From an uncultured Sphingorhabdus sp. (lineage in GTDB: Bacteria; Pseudomonadota; Alphaproteobacteria; Sphingomonadales; Sphingomonadaceae), in the NCBI GenBank assembly GCA_947492905.1, contig CANLOL010000001.1:722578-786577 (forward strand): a DNA stretch of 64,000 nt, given 5' to 3'. The stretch's first letter is position 1; every line of letters starts with the position of its first letter. Below the pieces are notes generated by a model that saw nothing but the letters and a program-made list of their open reading frames with translations, was not told the DNA's origin and did no database searches. The translations under genes were made by a program, and so were the position numbers. Positions 44,326 to 52,548 of the stretch are shown here, piece by piece.

Positions 44326-45069
44326 ATGCCCAAGAAAAATGAAAATGCGGTGGCTTTGGTGATAGGTGCTGGCGATGATACAGGCGCATCTGTGGCGCGC
44401 GCCTTTGCAAAGGAAGGCTATATTGCCTGTTTGGTGCGCCGCCCATCAAGCGCTGCGGATCTTGAAAAACTGGCTGATGAGATCAAGGCTGCGGGTGGAC
44501 GCGCCCATGCTATGCCATGTGATGCGCGCGATGAAGAGGCGATGATCGCTTTGTTTGATAGCATAGAGGCAGATATTGGACCTATCGAAGTGAGCGTTTT
44601 TAATGTCGGCGCGAATGTGAAATTCAGCATTTTGGAAATGACCAGCCGCGTGTATCGCAAAGTATGGGAGATGGCAGCATTTGCTGGTTTCCTTGCGGGA
44701 CGTGAGAGCGCAAAACGCATGGTAGAGCGCGGCCATGGCAGCATCCTATTCACGGGCGCAACGGCGAGCATGCGCGGCGGCGATGGATTTGCGGCCTTCG
44801 CATCGGCGAAATTTGCACTACGGGCCTTGGCGCAATCTATGGCGCGAGAGCTTGGTCCCAAAAATATCCATGTCGCACATGTGGTAATTGATGGGATGAT
44901 AGATTCGCGTTTCATTCGTCAGCTTCTGCCGAATTTTGACGAAGTAAAAGCGCGCGATGGGGTGCTTGACCCAGAGCATATCGCGCAAAATTATGTGATG
45001 CTGCACAATCAACCGCGCAGCGCATGGACGCATGAATTGGATCTGCGCCCCTTTAGCGAAAAATTTTAA
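44326..45069 (+). CDS. SDR family protein lacking the catalytic tyrosine
   Basis: About 247 residues; the start at MPKKNENAV is preferred since AGGAG lies six bases upstream. The cofactor loop is GAGDDTGASVARAFAKEG, atypical (GAGxxTG rather than TGxxxGxG). At the active site the usual Y-x3-K reads FASAK (in GFAAFASAKFALRALAQSMARELGP), so the tyrosine is phenylalanine. Related proteins with this sequence are widespread, so it may be a distinct subgroup or act by binding only. It is followed by a DsbA-fold isomerase gene 12 bases away, with which it probably forms an operon. Confidence 0.9.
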   Translation: MPKKNENAVALVIGAGDDTGASVARAFAKEGYIACLVRRPSSAADLEKLADEIKAAGGRAHAMPCDARDEEAMIALFDSIEADIGPIEVSVFNVGANVKFSILEMTSRVYRKVWEMAAFAGFLAGRESAKRMVERGHGSILFTGATASMRGGDGFAAFASAKFALRALAQSMARELGPKNIHVAHVVIDGMIDSRFIRQLLPNFDEVKARDGVLDPEHIAQNYVMLHNQPRSAWTHELDLRPFSEKF

Positions 45070-45081
45070 TAAGGAAATAAT

Positions 45082-45711
45082 ATGCCCAAAATAGTAGATT
45101 TTTTGTTCGATTGCGGTGCGCCCAATGCCTATTTGGTGCATAAGGCGCTGCCCGGTTTTTCTTCGCAAACGGATATAATATTTAATTATGTGCCTGTGCT
45201 GCTTGGCGGTATATTCAAAGCCACCGGCAATTTACCGCCGATGATGCGCTATAAAGAAACGCCAGCGAAAATGGCGTATGAAAATCTGGAGTTTCAGCGG
45301 TTTAAGGAAGCGCATAATATCACAAATTTCCAATTCAATCCCAATTTCCCAATCAATAGCATTACCACAATGCGCGCGGCGGTTGCAGCGCAAAATGCTG
45401 GTCAATTAATGCCCTTTGTCGATGCGGCAATGGCAGCGTTTTGGGAGCAGGGCAAAAATATGGGCGATGCGGATATTATCGCCGAAGTGCTGAATGATGC
45501 GGGATTGGATGCCGAGGCGCTGCTGAGCGCGACCCAAGACCAAGCCGTGAAAGACCAATTGGCCGCGAACACGCAAAAGGCCATTGATCGCGGAACCTTT
45601 GGCGTGCCGACCTTCTTTGTGGGGGGTATTGATGCCAATGACTCAGATAGTGATATTTTCTGGGGCAAAGAACGTTTGGGCCAAGTCGTAGCCGCTGCTT
45701 TGGAAGATTAG
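45082..45711 (+). CDS. 2-hydroxychromene-2-carboxylate isomerase family protein
   Basis: A 209-residue DsbA-like (GST kappa) protein. The N-terminal FLFDCGAPNAYLVHKALPG is the family's glutathione/active-site turn, but the position usually occupied by the catalytic serine (S-P) is alanine (A-P). FNYVPVLLGGIFKATGNLPP and GTFGVPTFFVGG are typical thioredoxin-fold blocks. Members isomerise aromatic hydrocarbon breakdown products using glutathione. Its stop overlaps that of the next gene, which lies on the opposite strand. Confidence 0.9.
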   Translation: MPKIVDFLFDCGAPNAYLVHKALPGFSSQTDIIFNYVPVLLGGIFKATGNLPPMMRYKETPAKMAYENLEFQRFKEAHNITNFQFNPNFPINSITTMRAAVAAQNAGQLMPFVDAAMAAFWEQGKNMGDADIIAEVLNDAGLDAEALLSATQDQAVKDQLAANTQKAIDRGTFGVPTFFVGGIDANDSDSDIFWGKERLGQVVAAALED

Positions 45712-46235
45712 GCGACTTGTTGTAGTTCAGATAACCTATCAATGATATCGAGATCTGAAATATCAGATTGGCTGATAATAGCGTTCGCATCTCTAACTAT
45801 TTTGGCTTGATTGACAATTTTTTCATCAAGGTAGCCATTTTTATTTAGCCAAGATGCTACTTCATACCAATCCCACAGAGGATGTTTTGATGTAACCTTC
45901 GCATACGGGTATGGGAAACCTTCCTGTCTCTTGCCTTTAGTGTAGAGTGATATGGCTGCTTTGCTTAATTCACAACGTTCAGATATCTCGCTTAAACTTA
46001 TTAAGTGATCTGGTTCGATGCGTTCTATTTTGGCACCTGCATTATGGATCTGATCGCAGGCGGAGATTATGGCCTGAGCAAATGAGATGGATTCTCTATT
46101 AAATTCTGCAATTATAACACCTTTTTGAAAAGATAAAGTTGCATCATCGCAACCTGATTCAAATAGTGTATTTAGAAATGTATCATCTTCCAAACTAGCG
46201 CCTGAAGCAATGATAGCGAATTCAAAATTTTCCAT
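45708..46235 (-). CDS. HTH DNA-binding protein, probable antitoxin partner
   Basis: About 175 residues from the start at MENFEFAIIASG (AAGGA at a good distance; earlier ATGs overlap the upstream gene). Residues 1-75 form an alpha/beta domain (FEFAII... ATLSFQKGVIIAEFNRESISFAQAIISACDQI). A helix-turn-helix follows: LISLSEISERCELSKAAISLYTKGKRQEGFPYP, then PLWDWYEVASWLNKNGYLDE. The style is that of small MerR/AlpA-like DNA-binding domains. It lies one base behind the HicA-like gene, so they form a bicistron; I interpret it as an antitoxin-like repressor, by inference. Confidence 0.78.
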   Translation of the reverse strand: MENFEFAIIASGASLEDDTFLNTLFESGCDDATLSFQKGVIIAEFNRESISFAQAIISACDQIHNAGAKIERIEPDHLISLSEISERCELSKAAISLYTKGKRQEGFPYPYAKVTSKHPLWDWYEVASWLNKNGYLDEKIVNQAKIVRDANAIISQSDISDLDIIDRLSELQQVA

Positions 46236-46236
46236 A

Positions 46237-46473
46237 TCAATCCTTCCTTTCATCATGTGGACATCGATCTATTGTCCTAGTAATATTTTTAGCGTGGTTT
46301 TGCGGATTTTTAGGTGTGGACCAAACCGCTATAATACAACCTTCTCTGTCGTGAAAATGGCAATATAACTTACCCCACGAATGTCCTCTTGAGATTTTAA
46401 CGTTCCAACCATTTAACTCAGCATAAGCAACAGCAGTTTCAATATGTTTGTTAGGATGACTTGGCCTAGCCAT
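46237..46473 (-). CDS. HicA-like small protein, probable toxin
   Basis: About 78 residues from MARPSHPNKHIETAVAYAEL; the frame can extend two codons upstream to a TTG. Pattern: a helix (IETAVAYAELNG), strands W-N-V-K-I-S, a GHSWGKLYCHF segment with a conserved-looking histidine, R-E-G-C-I-I-A-V-W-S-T-P, and a final helix (NHAKNITRTID). This resembles the double-stranded-RNA-binding fold of HicA mRNA interferases. It is directly followed by the HTH protein, giving a toxin-first bicistron. No clear ribosome site precedes it, so it may be leaderless. Function is inferred. Confidence 0.7.
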   Translation of the reverse strand: MARPSHPNKHIETAVAYAELNGWNVKISRGHSWGKLYCHFHDREGCIIAVWSTPKNPQNHAKNITRTIDRCPHDERKD

Positions 46474-46603
46474 TAACAAGCACTTTTATCACTGCTCCGT
46501 TAACATTTGTCAACACTTTATCCCCAGATGGTTTCTAAATAATTAATATAGTGGATAAATAATATCACATAGCAAGTTTTAATATGATGAAATTACTTAA
46601 AAA

Positions 46604-46619
46604 GTCAACCTTCCTTGAC
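46604..46619. promoter_or_regulatory. Inverted repeat GTCAA-6-TTGAC, likely Xre operator
   Basis: GTCAA at 46604-46608 and TTGAC at 46615-46619, six bases apart. A second, wider pair, TTGAC at 46648-46652 and GTCAA at 46671-46675, lies just before the membrane protein start. The spacing and position fit autoregulation by the Xre protein encoded in the cassette. Confidence 0.5.
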
Positions 46620-46643
46620 ATTGCAATCGAATCAAAGTAAAGC
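46615..46643 (+). promoter_or_regulatory. Candidate promoter of the membrane/Xre cassette
   Basis: A consensus -35 TTGACA at 46615-46620 is followed after 17 bases by TAAAGC (46638-46643), a weak -10. The -35 overlaps the inverted repeat, as expected for a self-repressed promoter. Confidence 0.45.
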
Positions 46644-46675
46644 TCCCTTGACTTAAATAAAAGGAAGCTTGTCAA

Positions 46676-47086
46676 ATGACGTCATCCACTATGCCCATCG
46701 CAATGCGAAACTATATAAAGCGTCTATCAATATCGATGTTGCTTTATTTCATAACGCTTGCCTTCACAGTTTATATGTTCAACAGCGGCAAGGCATCGGG
46801 AATGCTGGGCTATGTCATTGGTGCCTTGCCAGCTTTGCCCACCATTGCCTTGTTTTGGACTATCGGCAAATTGCTGAGCGAGACCAAAGACGAATATCGC
46901 AAAACATTATTTACGCGCCAGATATTGGTCGCGACGGCTTTCGCCCTATCGCTAGCCACTATCTGGGGGTTTTTGGAACAATTTGAAATGGTATTCCATA
47001 TTCCCGCTTATTATTGGTCGGTCACTTGGTTTTTGGGTTTGTTCGTGGGCATGGCTTTTAACAAAATCACCTTGGGCGATGTTTGA
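46676..47086 (+). CDS. Four-helix membrane protein of Xre cassette
   Basis: A 136-residue protein with four hydrophobic segments (about 18-40, 43-62, 80-100 and 108-128), no known domain. A TRQ motif precedes the third helix (YRKTLFTRQILVATAFALSLATIWGF), also found in the 142-residue protein at 47299 (LMRQTLFASLSAIGW), so the two are probably paralogues. Its TGA shares a base with the ATG of the Xre gene. AAGGA lies ten bases before the start. Such membrane protein plus Xre pairs are common in bacteria; role unknown. Confidence 0.85.
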   Translation: MTSSTMPIAMRNYIKRLSISMLLYFITLAFTVYMFNSGKASGMLGYVIGALPALPTIALFWTIGKLLSETKDEYRKTLFTRQILVATAFALSLATIWGFLEQFEMVFHIPAYYWSVTWFLGLFVGMAFNKITLGDV

Positions 47087-47277
47087 TGAAAAACCGTTTA
47101 AAGGTGCTGCGCGCAGAGCGTGATTGGACGCAAGGCGATTTGGCCGATGCGCTGGAAATATCGCGTCAATCGGTCAATGCGATAGAGACAGGCAAATATG
47201 ATCCATCCTTGCCGCTTGCGTTCAAAATATCAGATTTATTCGCCCTTTCTATCGAAGAAATTTTTACCCGCGATTGA
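47086..47277 (+). CDS. Xre family transcriptional regulator
   Basis: A 63-residue Cro/CI-type helix-turn-helix protein: MKNRLKVLRAERDWTQGDLADALEISRQSVNAIETGKYDPSLPLAFKISDLFALSIEEIF. It is the short type with the HTH filling most of the protein. The ATG at 47086 shares one base with the upstream stop; a TTG one codon earlier is not used in this call. It probably controls the cassette through the GTCAA/TTGAC sites upstream of 46676. Confidence 0.95.
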   Translation: MKNRLKVLRAERDWTQGDLADALEISRQSVNAIETGKYDPSLPLAFKISDLFALSIEEIFTRD

Positions 47278-47298
47278 TGCGCGGAAAAGGAGCTATTG

Positions 47299-47724
47299 AT
47301 GAATAAAATATCCAAAATAAGGCCCGCTTGGCTATTTAATGTGTTGATTGCTGCGCTTGGCATCATGTTTTTAATTTTGGCACTCACGTTGAGCGTGTCG
47401 ATATATAAGTATGACATAACATCACCGCGGCTCATTATCATTATGGGCCTAGTTACTACTATTCCTATCTATCTTACCTTCTTGGCGATTAGCAGGCGCC
47501 ATAAACAGTTTGCCGATGATGAGTATTTACGACTGTTGCTTATGCGTCAGACATTATTTGCATCACTATCGGCCATTGGTTGGACAGCTAGTATGGGTTT
47601 TTATTTTGCTAATATTCCTGATTTTGATCCGTCTCAAGCTTATATTGGCTTTGTAGGATTCTGGTACGGCATGTGGCTCGTTAGCGGCATTACAACAAAA
47701 TTCACTGATAAATTATCAGGATAA
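47299..47724 (+). CDS. Four-helix membrane protein, paralogue of 46676-47086
   Basis: A 141-residue membrane protein with four hydrophobic segments (about 9-33, 44-62, 80-102 and 111-132). The third helix is preceded by RLLLMRQTLFASLSAIGW, matching the TRQ region of the 136-residue protein upstream, and the last helix ends in MWLVSGITTKF versus LFVGMAFNKIT. The start at 47299 has AAGGAG six bases away. The two paralogues flank the Xre gene. Confidence 0.85.
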   Translation: MNKISKIRPAWLFNVLIAALGIMFLILALTLSVSIYKYDITSPRLIIIMGLVTTIPIYLTFLAISRRHKQFADDEYLRLLLMRQTLFASLSAIGWTASMGFYFANIPDFDPSQAYIGFVGFWYGMWLVSGITTKFTDKLSG

Positions 47725-47734
47725 GGAAAATAGG

Positions 47735-48634
47735 ATGCGTGTTTTACTGAACATTATAGCGGTTTTAATGTTATTAAATGCTGCATCTGTGCATGCGCAA
47801 GAGATTGAAAGTCATAAGATATTAGAAGGCAAAAGCTTTACCGTGCTGGTAGAAGGCGATGGCCCAGATGTGGTTTTAATTCCTGGTCTGGCGACTCCGC
47901 GCGATGTTTGGAAACCTTTACGTGCCCTGCTTAGCAAAACACACCGGGTGCATAGTGTGCAGATAAGAGGCTTTGGCGATGCCCCGCAAAGCAATAGCGA
48001 TTCCGATGCGTTGTTGGACGCTATTGTGTTGGAACTTGCCGATTATATTGATGATGAAATCACCGATAAAGGGCGCGATGCCCCATCGATCATAGGACAT
48101 TCCTTGGGCGGATTAAGTGCGATGATAATCGCGGCGCGTTATCCAAGCGAAGTATCTCAGATCATGGTGGTGGATAGTCTGCCATTCTTTGGATTGCTAT
48201 TTGGCCCAACCATGACCGCCGATGCAATGAGACCCCAAGCAGAATTTTTGCGCAATAGTATCGCATCTCAGCCCAAGGGCCAGGTCGATGAGCGCGGGTT
48301 ATTGGTGCAGTCAATCTCTGTGCAAGGGCGCGAACAGGTTAAAAATTGGTCGAAAACGGCTGATCCAAAAGTGATGGCACAATTATTTTACGAAGTCGCG
48401 ACTACCGATATTCGGGGTGAGTTGCCGGCTATTACTGCGCCGATCATGATGCTCTATCCCATTGACGAAACAGTCATGCCGCCTACGCGTATCAAAGCTA
48501 TTTATGAGCATGGCTATAGCAATGCAAAGACTGCGACGCTGATACCGATTAAGGATAGTCGTCATTTTATCATGCTCGATCAAAATGAAATATTTAATAG
48601 GCAAGTAATGCGTTTCTTAAATAATCAGAAATAA
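47735..48634 (+). CDS. Alpha/beta hydrolase, secreted
   Basis: A 299-residue alpha/beta hydrolase with an N-terminal signal peptide (about 1-22, ...ASVHA-QE). The oxyanion region is LIPGLATPRDVW, the nucleophile elbow IIGHSLGGLSAMI, the acidic residue in LYPIDETVMPP and the histidine in IKDSRHFIMLDQ. It would work in the periplasm on an unknown ester or related bond. The gene follows the membrane/Xre cassette in the same direction, 11 bases after it. Confidence 0.92.
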   Translation: MRVLLNIIAVLMLLNAASVHAQEIESHKILEGKSFTVLVEGDGPDVVLIPGLATPRDVWKPLRALLSKTHRVHSVQIRGFGDAPQSNSDSDALLDAIVLELADYIDDEITDKGRDAPSIIGHSLGGLSAMIIAARYPSEVSQIMVVDSLPFFGLLFGPTMTADAMRPQAEFLRNSIASQPKGQVDERGLLVQSISVQGREQVKNWSKTADPKVMAQLFYEVATTDIRGELPAITAPIMMLYPIDETVMPPTRIKAIYEHGYSNAKTATLIPIKDSRHFIMLDQNEIFNRQVMRFLNNQK

Positions 48635-48689
48635 GCTATTTATTATTTTGTAAACTTATCTATGTTGATCTGAGTAGAGGGGTTTACAT

Positions 48690-49757
48690 ATGACAGAAGA
48701 TACGAAAAAAAGCGCGTTCCAATTTCATGGTAATTGGGTTGATTTTTTCAAAATTGCGATCGTGAATTTGCTGCTCAGTATTATAACGCTGGGTATATAT
48801 CGATTTTGGGCGACAACGCGGGAACGCGAATATCTCTGGTCTGAAACCGAATTTATTGATGAACGCATAGAATGGACTGGTACAGGAATGGAACTGTTCA
48901 TCGGGGCGATCATGGTTAGTATATTGCTGGTCTTGCCGATCTCAATATTAAGTTTTGTGGTTCAAGGGGCCATGATACAAGATAATCCTAAATTAGCTAT
49001 TACGATTATCATTGGTCTCTCATTATTAATCTATTATTTGATTGGTGTGGCCTATTTTAGAGCCCTAAGGTATAGGCTTGGCCGCACTTATTGGCGCGGG
49101 ATACGCGGCGGTAGCGATGAACCAGGATTCAAATATGGTCTATCCTATATTTGGAAAAATGTCTTGGGCGTAATTCCAATCTATCTTTTGGTGCCATGGG
49201 CGATGATTTCATTATGGAATGAGCGCTGGAATCATATGAGCTTTGGTGCGCATAAATTTCATTCAAATGCAGATTGGCAAGATTTGATGAAGCGCTATAT
49301 GCTATTCTATCTTTTACCATTTCTTGGGGTTTTAGCAGGCATTTATATTGATATTAGTAGCGCCGCCAGTGGTGAAATTAGCACTGGTGAATCTACTGCA
49401 TTGGGCGCAATAGGTCTCTTACTAATCCTATTTTACATCGCTTTGCCATTGATTGCGCTGATGTTTTACAGCAAATATTTCCGAGTAGCAGTGCGTGGAT
49501 TGCGTTTGCATAAGTTGGAATTTGATTTCAAGGCCCGTTCAAAGGACTGGATACTGCTATTTATCGGCAATATTGCTCTGGTCGTTTTCACATTGGGACT
49601 TGGTTATATCATGCTTCCTTATCGCAATTGGAAATTCTTTGTGACACATATGGAAGCTTATGGAGAAGTGAATCTGGATGAATTGACTCAATCTGAAACT
49701 ACTCGCTCTAAGCATGGTGAAGGTTTGTTAGATGCATTTGATGTGGGGGCTATATAA
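48690..49757 (+). CDS. DUF898 (YjgN-like) membrane protein
   Basis: A 355-residue polytopic protein of the DUF898/YjgN family. The opening FQFHGNWVDFFKIAIVNLLLSIITLGIYRFWATTREREYLWSETEF is characteristic, and a second similar block lies near residues 175-300 (LWNERWNHMSFGAHKFHSNADW). Six or more membrane helices. It sits two bases before an M48 peptidase gene, a pairing seen in many proteobacteria, so the two probably form a functional unit, perhaps a substrate and protease or a membrane complex. Function unknown. Confidence 0.92.
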   Translation: MTEDTKKSAFQFHGNWVDFFKIAIVNLLLSIITLGIYRFWATTREREYLWSETEFIDERIEWTGTGMELFIGAIMVSILLVLPISILSFVVQGAMIQDNPKLAITIIIGLSLLIYYLIGVAYFRALRYRLGRTYWRGIRGGSDEPGFKYGLSYIWKNVLGVIPIYLLVPWAMISLWNERWNHMSFGAHKFHSNADWQDLMKRYMLFYLLPFLGVLAGIYIDISSAASGEISTGESTALGAIGLLLILFYIALPLIALMFYSKYFRVAVRGLRLHKLEFDFKARSKDWILLFIGNIALVVFTLGLGYIMLPYRNWKFFVTHMEAYGEVNLDELTQSETTRSKHGEGLLDAFDVGAI

Positions 49758-49759
49758 AT

Positions 49760-50860
49760 ATGGCAAATGAGGTCGTCGATCCATTTTTTTCGGTTTCGCA
49801 TTTTGATGGGAAAACGGCTGTTCGGCGTAAGGTCGAGATTCAGACGATAGGTAAGAATTTTTTCCTGTTAGAAAATGAACGCCGTCACGGCCCCTTTGCG
49901 TTTGAGTATATGCACTTTGTAAGCCAGACTAAGGGCAATATCTCTTATGGCTATGAAGATATTGACGGCTGGCGCCTGACTCTATCTGGGCCAATACCAG
50001 AGGATTTGAAACCGCTTTTGCCCGCTACGCGCACCTATGGTAGTTTGATAGATAAGCTCGGATTGGGTAAAGCATCAGTGGCATTCATTGCCGCCAGTGC
50101 AGCGGCATTGGCGGTCATTATTACCGCGCCGCAATGGCTTGCCCCGATAATTCCGCAATCGATTGAAAATAATTTGGGCGATGCTTTGGTTGGCGACTTT
50201 GGCGGCCGTATTTGCAGCACTCCAGAGGGCAAGGCGGCGCTTTCCAAGCTCACCAATAGCTTAGATGCTAATCCTGATGACCTGCAAGTCGAGGTTGTTA
50301 ATATTGATATGCTCAATGCAGTCGCTCTGCCGGGGGGCAAAGTATTTTTGTTTAATGGTTTGATTCAACAGGCAGAGTCCGTTGATGAAGTTGCTGGCGT
50401 ATTAGGGCATGAAATTGGCCATGTGCGTGAGCGCCATGTGATGCAAGGGTTGTTGCGGCAATTGGGTCTGTCTCTGATATTGGGCGGGTTGAATGAAAAT
50501 GTTGGCGGCGTTTTTAGCAGCGCATTATCCAATAGCTATGGCCGCGATGCCGAGAGAGAAGCCGATAGCCATTCGATAGAAGTGCTCAATGAAGCCAATA
50601 TATCACCCATTGCGACCAAAGGGTTTTTCAATAAATTATCTGAAATGACCAATGAAGAAAATGGCATATCATCTGTTACATCTTATATGTTGAGCCACCC
50701 GCTATCTTCGGAACGTGCAGCAAAATTTGATGCTAGTTTTGATAAGGAACGCGATTATAGGCCTGCGCTAACGAAGGACGAATGGGCGGCCATCACGTCC
50801 ATGTGTGCCAATGATAAAGATGTGAAATCAGGTTTTGGGTTTGATTTTGGGGAAGAATAA
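49760..50860 (+). CDS. M48 family metallopeptidase
   Basis: A 366-residue zinc protease. An N-terminal domain (about 1-100) of unknown type precedes a membrane helix (about 108-130); the peptidase domain has the zinc motif VLGHEIGHVRERHVMQG (HExxH) and a downstream E in YGRDAEREADSHSIEVL. The C-terminal SHPLSSERAAKFD block is typical of M48B/C. The domain arrangement resembles periplasmic BepA/LoiP-type enzymes, but with a membrane anchor. Coupled to DUF898 upstream. Confidence 0.94.
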   Translation: MANEVVDPFFSVSHFDGKTAVRRKVEIQTIGKNFFLLENERRHGPFAFEYMHFVSQTKGNISYGYEDIDGWRLTLSGPIPEDLKPLLPATRTYGSLIDKLGLGKASVAFIAASAAALAVIITAPQWLAPIIPQSIENNLGDALVGDFGGRICSTPEGKAALSKLTNSLDANPDDLQVEVVNIDMLNAVALPGGKVFLFNGLIQQAESVDEVAGVLGHEIGHVRERHVMQGLLRQLGLSLILGGLNENVGGVFSSALSNSYGRDAEREADSHSIEVLNEANISPIATKGFFNKLSEMTNEENGISSVTSYMLSHPLSSERAAKFDASFDKERDYRPALTKDEWAAITSMCANDKDVKSGFGFDFGEE

Positions 50861-50875
50861 ACGCACATAGAGTCT

Positions 50876-51637
50876 ATGAATGATGATGTGCAATATTTCA
50901 CCCAAAGCTCAGGCCTAAAAACCGCATACCAATATACACAAGGCATCGATGCGGCTGAGCCAACAATCCTATTTTTACCGGGCTATATGTCGGATATGGA
51001 AGGCGGCAAAGCGCAGGCAATTTTTGCCCATGCGCAGCAAAATGATCGCAGTTGCTTGCTGCTCGATTATTCGGGCTGCGGTAAAAGCGATGGTGAATTT
51101 GCCGATGGGTATCTGTCGCTGTGGTGCGATGAGGTTTGCGCATTAATCGAAGATAAAGCGCAAGGGCCAATCCTATTAATCGGATCGTCTATGGGCGGTT
51201 GGCTAATGTTATTGGTTGCACTGCGGCTTTGTCAAAATTATGGGGCTGATAAATTGCATGCATTAATGGGTATTGCTGCTGCGCCCGATTTTACCGATTG
51301 GGATTTTAATGCAGATGATAAAGCGCTCATTAATAGCAAAGGCGTGCTCTATCGGGATAATGATTATGGCTATGATCCTACCCCTATGCATCATAAATTC
51401 CATCAAGATGGCCAGAATCTCTTATTGTTAAAGTCGCAAATTGCTATTGATTGCCCAGTGACATTATTCCACGGACAAATGGATAATGATGTTCCCTATG
51501 ATATTTCCATGCAATTGGCGGGCGCGCTGCGTTCATCGCATGTGCATATAAATTTGATTAAAGATGGAGACCATCGTTTTTCGCGTGATAGTGATATTGC
51601 GCTGTTGATCGCTTCGCTAGAGCAAATTTGGACATAG
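50876..51637 (+). CDS. Alpha/beta hydrolase
   Basis: A 253-residue cytoplasmic alpha/beta hydrolase. Features: FLPGYMSDMEGGKAQAIFAHAQ (oxyanion loop), LLDYSGCGKSDGEF, the nucleophile elbow LLIGSSMGGWLMLLVAL, the acid in LFHGQMDNDVPY and the histidine in LIKDGDHRFSR. It resembles the human ABHD10/palmitoyl-thioesterase-like group. It lies 15 bases downstream of the M48 gene in the same direction. Confidence 0.93.
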   Translation: MNDDVQYFTQSSGLKTAYQYTQGIDAAEPTILFLPGYMSDMEGGKAQAIFAHAQQNDRSCLLLDYSGCGKSDGEFADGYLSLWCDEVCALIEDKAQGPILLIGSSMGGWLMLLVALRLCQNYGADKLHALMGIAAAPDFTDWDFNADDKALINSKGVLYRDNDYGYDPTPMHHKFHQDGQNLLLLKSQIAIDCPVTLFHGQMDNDVPYDISMQLAGALRSSHVHINLIKDGDHRFSRDSDIALLIASLEQIWT

Positions 51638-51642
51638 ATTAT

Positions 51643-52446
51643 ATGATTATTGCACTCGTCATGGCACTGCAAACATTTCAACCCAATGCGCCGCAGATTT
51701 CTGATCCGGCGGCGCAACGCGAATTGACTGTGCCTAGAAATTTAACAGAGGTGCGCTTAAATGAATGTTTGGATCTGGCCGTGAATGATCCCAACAGCGG
51801 CATAGTGGCGGCCAATGAGTGGAAAATTGAAGGCGGCGGTTTTTTTGCCGATCATTGCCTTGGTTTTGCATATGCAGTGGATTTCAAATTTGATGCAGCC
51901 ATTACCGCTTTTGATAATGCGGCGCAGGCTGCTGCTGCTGAGAAAGATGACCGCGCTGCACGTTTTTGGTTGCAAGCGGCGAATGCGGCCATAGCCGGGC
52001 AAAGACCAACAGAGGCCATTGGCTTTATTGATGCGGCTCTCACGCTCGGAACGTTAGATGGCATGCAATTAGGACAGGCGCATTTGGATAAAGCGCGTGC
52101 TATGGTGGGCATTAAATTAGAAGAAAAAGCAGGTGCTGAATTATTATTGGCGCAAAGACATTCTCCGCAAGATCCGCTTGTTTGGCTCTTATCGGCTACG
52201 CTTAATCGCCGATTGGGTAAGACACAACAAGCGCGCTTGGATGTTGATGTTGCGGCTCAATTAGCGCCTAGAGACCCATCTATTGCGCTGGAACAAGGCA
52301 ATATTGAAATAGTTGATGGCAATTATGCTGCGGCTGAATCGCATTGGCGCAACGCATTGGAAATTCGTTCTACTGGCCGCGTGGCTGATAATGCTCGTGC
52401 ATTATTGAAACAGCTTGAAGAAGGCAAAGCAACGGTAGAACCATGA
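51643..52446 (+). CDS. Tetratricopeptide repeat protein, exported
   Basis: About 267 residues. The start at MIIALVMALQTF gives a short signal-like N-terminus. TPR-like helix pairs follow: CLGFAYAVDFKFDAAITAFDNAAQAAAAE, AANAAIAGQRPTEAIGFIDAALTLG and LEQGNIEIVDGNYAAAESHWRNALEIRSTG. The protein is probably a periplasmic scaffold or partner of a complex; function unknown. It lies a few bases after the preceding hydrolase gene. Confidence 0.85.
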   Translation: MIIALVMALQTFQPNAPQISDPAAQRELTVPRNLTEVRLNECLDLAVNDPNSGIVAANEWKIEGGGFFADHCLGFAYAVDFKFDAAITAFDNAAQAAAAEKDDRAARFWLQAANAAIAGQRPTEAIGFIDAALTLGTLDGMQLGQAHLDKARAMVGIKLEEKAGAELLLAQRHSPQDPLVWLLSATLNRRLGKTQQARLDVDVAAQLAPRDPSIALEQGNIEIVDGNYAAAESHWRNALEIRSTGRVADNARALLKQLEEGKATVEP

Positions 52447-52548
52447 TTTGGATGTAAAGATAGTTTTCAATTCACTATCTCTCGTGATAGTGAGGCTTGA
52501 ATCGGAACAGATTAATTTAACACCTTATATTTTAAAATGGAGCCCCCC

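Noticed and set aside
44418-44915. 165-codon open frame antisense to the SDR gene
   Set aside because: Shadow frame; serine/alanine-rich composition typical of reverse reading.
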